This document shows, in pieces, positions 34,487-36,767 of a stretch of 36,767 nt of DNA; positions within the stretch are counted from its first letter, which is position 1, and the number at the start of each line of letters is the position of its first letter. The DNA is from an uncultured Mediterraneibacter sp. (GTDB lineage Bacteria > Bacillota > Clostridia > Lachnospirales > Lachnospiraceae), in the NCBI GenBank assembly GCA_944381935.1, contig CALWMN010000025.1, positions 1 to 36,767 of the forward strand, in the 5' to 3' direction. Below the pieces are notes generated by a model. That model saw only the letters and a list, made by a program, of their open reading frames with translations. It made no database searches and had not been told where the DNA came from. A program made the position numbers and the translations under genes.

Positions 34487-34516
34487 TTATCACAATTTTA
34501 TCACAAAATTTTTGTG
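34487..34516. promoter_or_regulatory. Direct repeats plus palindrome upstream of operon promoter
   Basis: TTATCACAA occurs at 34487-34495 and 34498-34506, 11 bp apart. The second copy runs into the palindrome CACAAAATTTTTGTG (34502-34516, 7-bp arms). The cluster lies just upstream of the minus-strand -35, the usual place for an activator site. Confidence 0.45.
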
Positions 34517-34647
34517 CATTTTATACAAGCCTCATTTTGTTTCAGCACATATTCTATTCTTTTTGCCCATATCTCTTTTATCCCCTTCTCCATGATTGCC
34601 ATAATGGATTTCCACCATATTTTTTCCCAAGAATCTTTTAATTACAA

Positions 34648-34676
34648 TTGACATTTTCCCAATTTATTCCTATACT
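34648..34676 (+). promoter_or_regulatory. Promoter of the LacI-kinase fusion gene
   Basis: Near-consensus housekeeping promoter on the plus strand: -35 TTGACA (34648-34653), 17-bp spacer, -10 TATACT (34671-34676). The start codon is 40 bases downstream. Confidence 0.8.
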
Positions 34677-34715
34677 TTTTATATCAATTTAATTGGAGGA
34701 ACGAGGTGATTTGTA

Positions 34716-36653
34716 ATGAATATAAAGGATATCGCCGCCGCCGCAAACGTCTCTGTTTCCACCGTTTCAAAAGTCCTCAACCACAAAGACCACGATATAA
34801 GCGAGACGACCAAAAAGCGGGTCCTTGCCGTAATAAAAGAAAATAATTATTCCCCTTACTCCAATATCAAAGATGTTTCCCCTTTTAAAACCTTTCTTGT
34901 AGCATTGATGATCGATCCTCCGCTGATCGCGGAACCTTTTGTTTCAACACTGGAAAACTATTTTGCAAGGGACGGATACAGTCTCATGATCTGCCCTTTG
35001 TCAGCAGATGGATCATCCATAAAAAAACAGTTGAATATCCTGGGTGCCAAACATGTGGACGGAATTATTTTTTATACCTTTTCGGAGGAGCTGGTTAAAC
35101 TGTTCACTTCAGCTAACGCCGGCAAGATTCCTTCTGTATATCTGTTCCCGACGCCGGTGGCGAATCATGCCACAATCTGCTGCAATCCAGCCGACCTTTC
35201 CCATCAGGCAGTACAGCTTTTTATCGAAAAGGGGCATACCAAGATCGGATGTCTGATCGACTCAGAAACAGGTGATCACGAATTGATCAAAAAAGGGTAC
35301 CTGGAGGCATTATTTGAACATTCCCTTACTCAGGATAACGCGCTTATCATCGACAGCTCACAAAGCTCTTCGCTCCAGGTCCAGCTCAATTCGCTGCTGG
35401 ACAGCGAAATCACTGCTTTATACTGTCAAAATTTACCCCTGGCAACCACTGCCTGTTCGTATTTTGACAAGAAGAGCATCCCTGTGCCGGACAGAATATC
35501 GGTTGCCGCAGGAGAAGCCGGAATCATTTCCTCTCCCGCCTCTCCCCCGGTCTGCCTGACCTTTTTTCCCTGGGATGAAATCTGCAAAAGCACTGCGCAT
35601 CAATTGATCTCACAGATGGAAACAAGGAAACGCAAGATTGCGAACCTCTCTATCCCTGTCCGTATTTCAGGGCAGGATTTTATCCGTATACCATACACGG
35701 ATATAGTAAAGATCTTAGTTATCGGAAACATTGACATGGATACCATTATCTCAACGGACCATCTCCCCCGTTCAGGCGATCTGATCACTGCCGGCAGCAT
35801 TGTCACTGCCCCGGGCGGAAAGGGCGTAAACCAGGCGGTTGCATCCTCGCTCCTTGGCGGCGACGTATCCATTATCGGACGTGTCGGCGACGATATTGAG
35901 GGGCATGCTATTATCGACACTCTTTTAGAAAACAATATAAAATCCGACGGCGTATATATCGATACGATGTGTTCTACCGGAAAAACCTTTATCAACTCTA
36001 CACAGGGCGAACACAGCGCAGTCGTTGCTTACCCCGGCGCCAATATGCATCTTGACATGCAGCAGCTAAGAGATCTGGAGCATCTGTTCCACAATATCGG
36101 TATGTGCCTGATCACAACAGAAATACCGCAGGAAATCATCACCTTTGTGATAAATAAATGTTTTGAATCGGGAATCAAGATTTTCTTGAAACCGTCCCTG
36201 AACACCGGCGTAGATTCTGCCCTCCTTGGCAAGATCGACTATCTCATCCCAAATGCCCAGGAGCTGAATCAGCTTGTCCCGGACGGTCGGACGGTTCCTG
36301 AAAAAGCAGAAAGGCTTTTTCAGCTATGCAGCAACAACATAATCGTCACACTGGGAGACAAAGGATGTTATGCGAAAAACAGCGAGATAGAAAGCTATTT
36401 CCCGGCTGCCAATTTCTCTCCTGTGGACACGACCGGCGCTGCTAATTGCTTTATTGGAGCGCTTGCCGTCTCTCTGGGAAAGGGCAACACGCTTCCCTAT
36501 TCGATCTGCTATGCTACATATGCCGCCGGCTTCAGCGTAACGCAGACCGGAGTACAGACCTCTTTCCCGACCAGAAACCAGCTCATGGCATATCAGGATG
36601 ATATCCACAGAATGTATATGAATTTCCTGAAATCTCAGCGTATAACAGAATAG
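34716..36653 (+). CDS. LacI-type regulator fused to ribokinase-like domain (probable pseudokinase)
   Basis: 645-aa fusion. Residues 1-50 are a LacI helix-turn-helix with hinge (MNIKDIAAAANVSVSTVSKV). Residues about 57-325 are a periplasmic-binding-protein-like effector domain. Residues about 331-630 are a full PfkB/ribokinase domain: VIGNIDMD at 335-342, PGGKGVNQAV from 366, Glu469, NAQEL at 513-517 and TLGDKG at 545-550. The usual catalytic DTTGAGD reads DTTGAAN at 571-577, so Asn577 replaces the catalytic Asp and Ala576 a Gly of the anion hole. Sugar-binding Asp342, GGKG and Asn372 are kept. It probably binds sugar, perhaps with nucleotide, without phosphorylating it, giving the repressor a second sensor. 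AGGTGAT lies 8 bases before the ATG. It is divergent from the sugar operon, which encodes its own intact PfkB kinase. Residual kinase activity cannot be excluded. Confidence 0.9.
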   Translation: MNIKDIAAAANVSVSTVSKVLNHKDHDISETTKKRVLAVIKENNYSPYSNIKDVSPFKTFLVALMIDPPLIAEPFVSTLENYFARDGYSLMICPLSADGSSIKKQLNILGAKHVDGIIFYTFSEELVKLFTSANAGKIPSVYLFPTPVANHATICCNPADLSHQAVQLFIEKGHTKIGCLIDSETGDHELIKKGYLEALFEHSLTQDNALIIDSSQSSSLQVQLNSLLDSEITALYCQNLPLATTACSYFDKKSIPVPDRISVAAGEAGIISSPASPPVCLTFFPWDEICKSTAHQLISQMETRKRKIANLSIPVRISGQDFIRIPYTDIVKILVIGNIDMDTIISTDHLPRSGDLITAGSIVTAPGGKGVNQAVASSLLGGDVSIIGRVGDDIEGHAIIDTLLENNIKSDGVYIDTMCSTGKTFINSTQGEHSAVVAYPGANMHLDMQQLRDLEHLFHNIGMCLITTEIPQEIITFVINKCFESGIKIFLKPSLNTGVDSALLGKIDYLIPNAQELNQLVPDGRTVPEKAERLFQLCSNNIIVTLGDKGCYAKNSEIESYFPAANFSPVDTTGAANCFIGALAVSLGKGNTLPYSICYATYAAGFSVTQTGVQTSFPTRNQLMAYQDDIHRMYMNFLKSQRITE

Positions 36654-36675
36654 CGATGCATCTTTTGTTTCACAT

Positions 36676-36691
36676 AAAAAGACCGGTACGG
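36676..36691 (+). terminator. Truncated terminator of the LacI-kinase gene
   Basis: AAAAAGACCGGTACGG starts about 22 bases after the stop codon. It looks like the left arm, GTA loop and first bases of the right arm of a hairpin whose remaining CTTTTT arm is missing, because insertion-element sequence begins here. The motif matches the intact hairpin at 27665-27694, which starts AAAGACCGGTAC. Confidence 0.5.
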
Positions 36692-36767
36692 TGATATGCT
36701 CCCCTTTAGGTAGACAGTTGAAATAATAAAACTGTTTATCTGGAGGGGAGTTTTATTATGCCTAGAG
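36692..36767 (+). mobile_element. Left end of an insertion sequence, IS3-family-like (IS150 group)
   Basis: The end TGATATGCTCCCCTTTAGG-TAGACAG resembles the terminal repeats of the IS150 group (TG...CCCC...TTAGACA). An internal, partly complementary copy follows at about 36730-36750 (AACTGTTTATCTGGAGGGGAG), forming the long imperfect stem usual at these ends, just before the transposase start. The element continues past the window, so family and completeness are not certain. The left boundary could shift by a few bases. Confidence 0.65.
36758..36767 (+). CDS. Start of probable transposase OrfA (partial)
   Basis: ATG 36758 (Met-Pro-Arg) lies 7 bases after GGAGGGGAG inside the insertion-element left end. 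Only three codons are present, so the product is inferred from position alone. Confidence 0.45.

Larger units (their letters stand above)
34382..34715. other. Divergent regulatory region, no gene
   Basis: These 334 AT-rich bases separate the FAD-oxidoreductase operon (minus) from the LacI-kinase fusion (plus). No open frame here has a ribosome site and coding character. The stretch holds a promoter for each side, a 12-bp palindrome, two direct repeats and a second palindrome (listed separately). A further CAATTTAATTG palindrome (34685-34695) lies between the plus-strand transcription start and the LacI start codon. Confidence 0.85.

Noticed and set aside
1-36767. CRISPR array, prophage genes, riboswitch classes, toxin-antitoxin pairs
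   Set aside because: No regularly spaced repeats, phage structural genes or recognisable riboswitch cores were seen; the only mobile sequence is the element at the right end.

Overview
The window looks like chromosomal DNA of a gut Clostridia member, most likely a Lachnospiraceae relative. This is inferred from moderate GC content, strong GGAGG ribosome binding sites, split purine genes (PurO-type IMP cyclohydrolase plus stand-alone AICAR transformylase), a TsaB-RimI fusion, a CarD-family regulator, and msm-type sugar ABC importers that carry no ATPase of their own. The species cannot be named from the sequence alone.

Layout. (1) 247-336: tRNA-Ser(GGA). (2) 478-5405, minus strand: an ABC exporter (ATPase plus large FtsX-type permease) followed by an OmpR-type response regulator and a short intramembrane-sensing histidine kinase, a typical antimicrobial-peptide or envelope-stress module. 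(3) 5592-18745: a glycan locus. It holds an N-acetylhexosamine 1-kinase-like enzyme and a sugar-phosphate nucleotidyltransferase, an AraC regulator, a TauE/SafE anion exporter, a cytoplasmic sulfatase with a second AraC regulator, a GH112 galacto-N-biose/lacto-N-biose phosphorylase co-directional with a binding protein and two permeases, and the radical-SAM enzyme that matures sulfatases in anaerobes. (4) 18873-18958: tRNA-Ser(UGA). (5) 19045-27615, minus strand: a conserved housekeeping run carD, corC-like, purO-like, AICAR transformylase, tsaE, tsaB-rimI, a zinc-ribbon protein, rnz, tsaD, ispD. (6) 27837-34381, minus strand: a second sugar operon with an FAD oxidoreductase, two permeases, a binding protein, a DapA/NanA-family aldolase and a PfkB kinase. 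(7) 34716-36653, plus strand: a divergent regulator made of a LacI repressor fused to a complete ribokinase fold whose catalytic Asp is replaced by Asn. (8) 36692 to the end: the left end of an IS3-family-like insertion sequence.

How the genes work together. In region 3 the importer probably brings in a beta-1,3-galactosyl-HexNAc disaccharide from mucin or milk glycans, at least part of it sulfated. The signal-less sulfatase, activated by the maturase, would remove sulfate in the cytoplasm and the TauE-like protein could export it. GH112 would then phosphorolyse the disaccharide to Gal-1-P and HexNAc, the kinase would make HexNAc-1-P, and the nucleotidyltransferase could activate it to a UDP-sugar. 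Region 6 handles an unidentified sugar or sugar acid and is probably controlled by the LacI-pseudokinase fusion, which may sense sugar through both of its domains.

The most interesting items are the LacI-ribokinase fusion with a lost catalytic residue, and the intracellular sulfated-disaccharide pathway lying between two tRNA-Ser genes.
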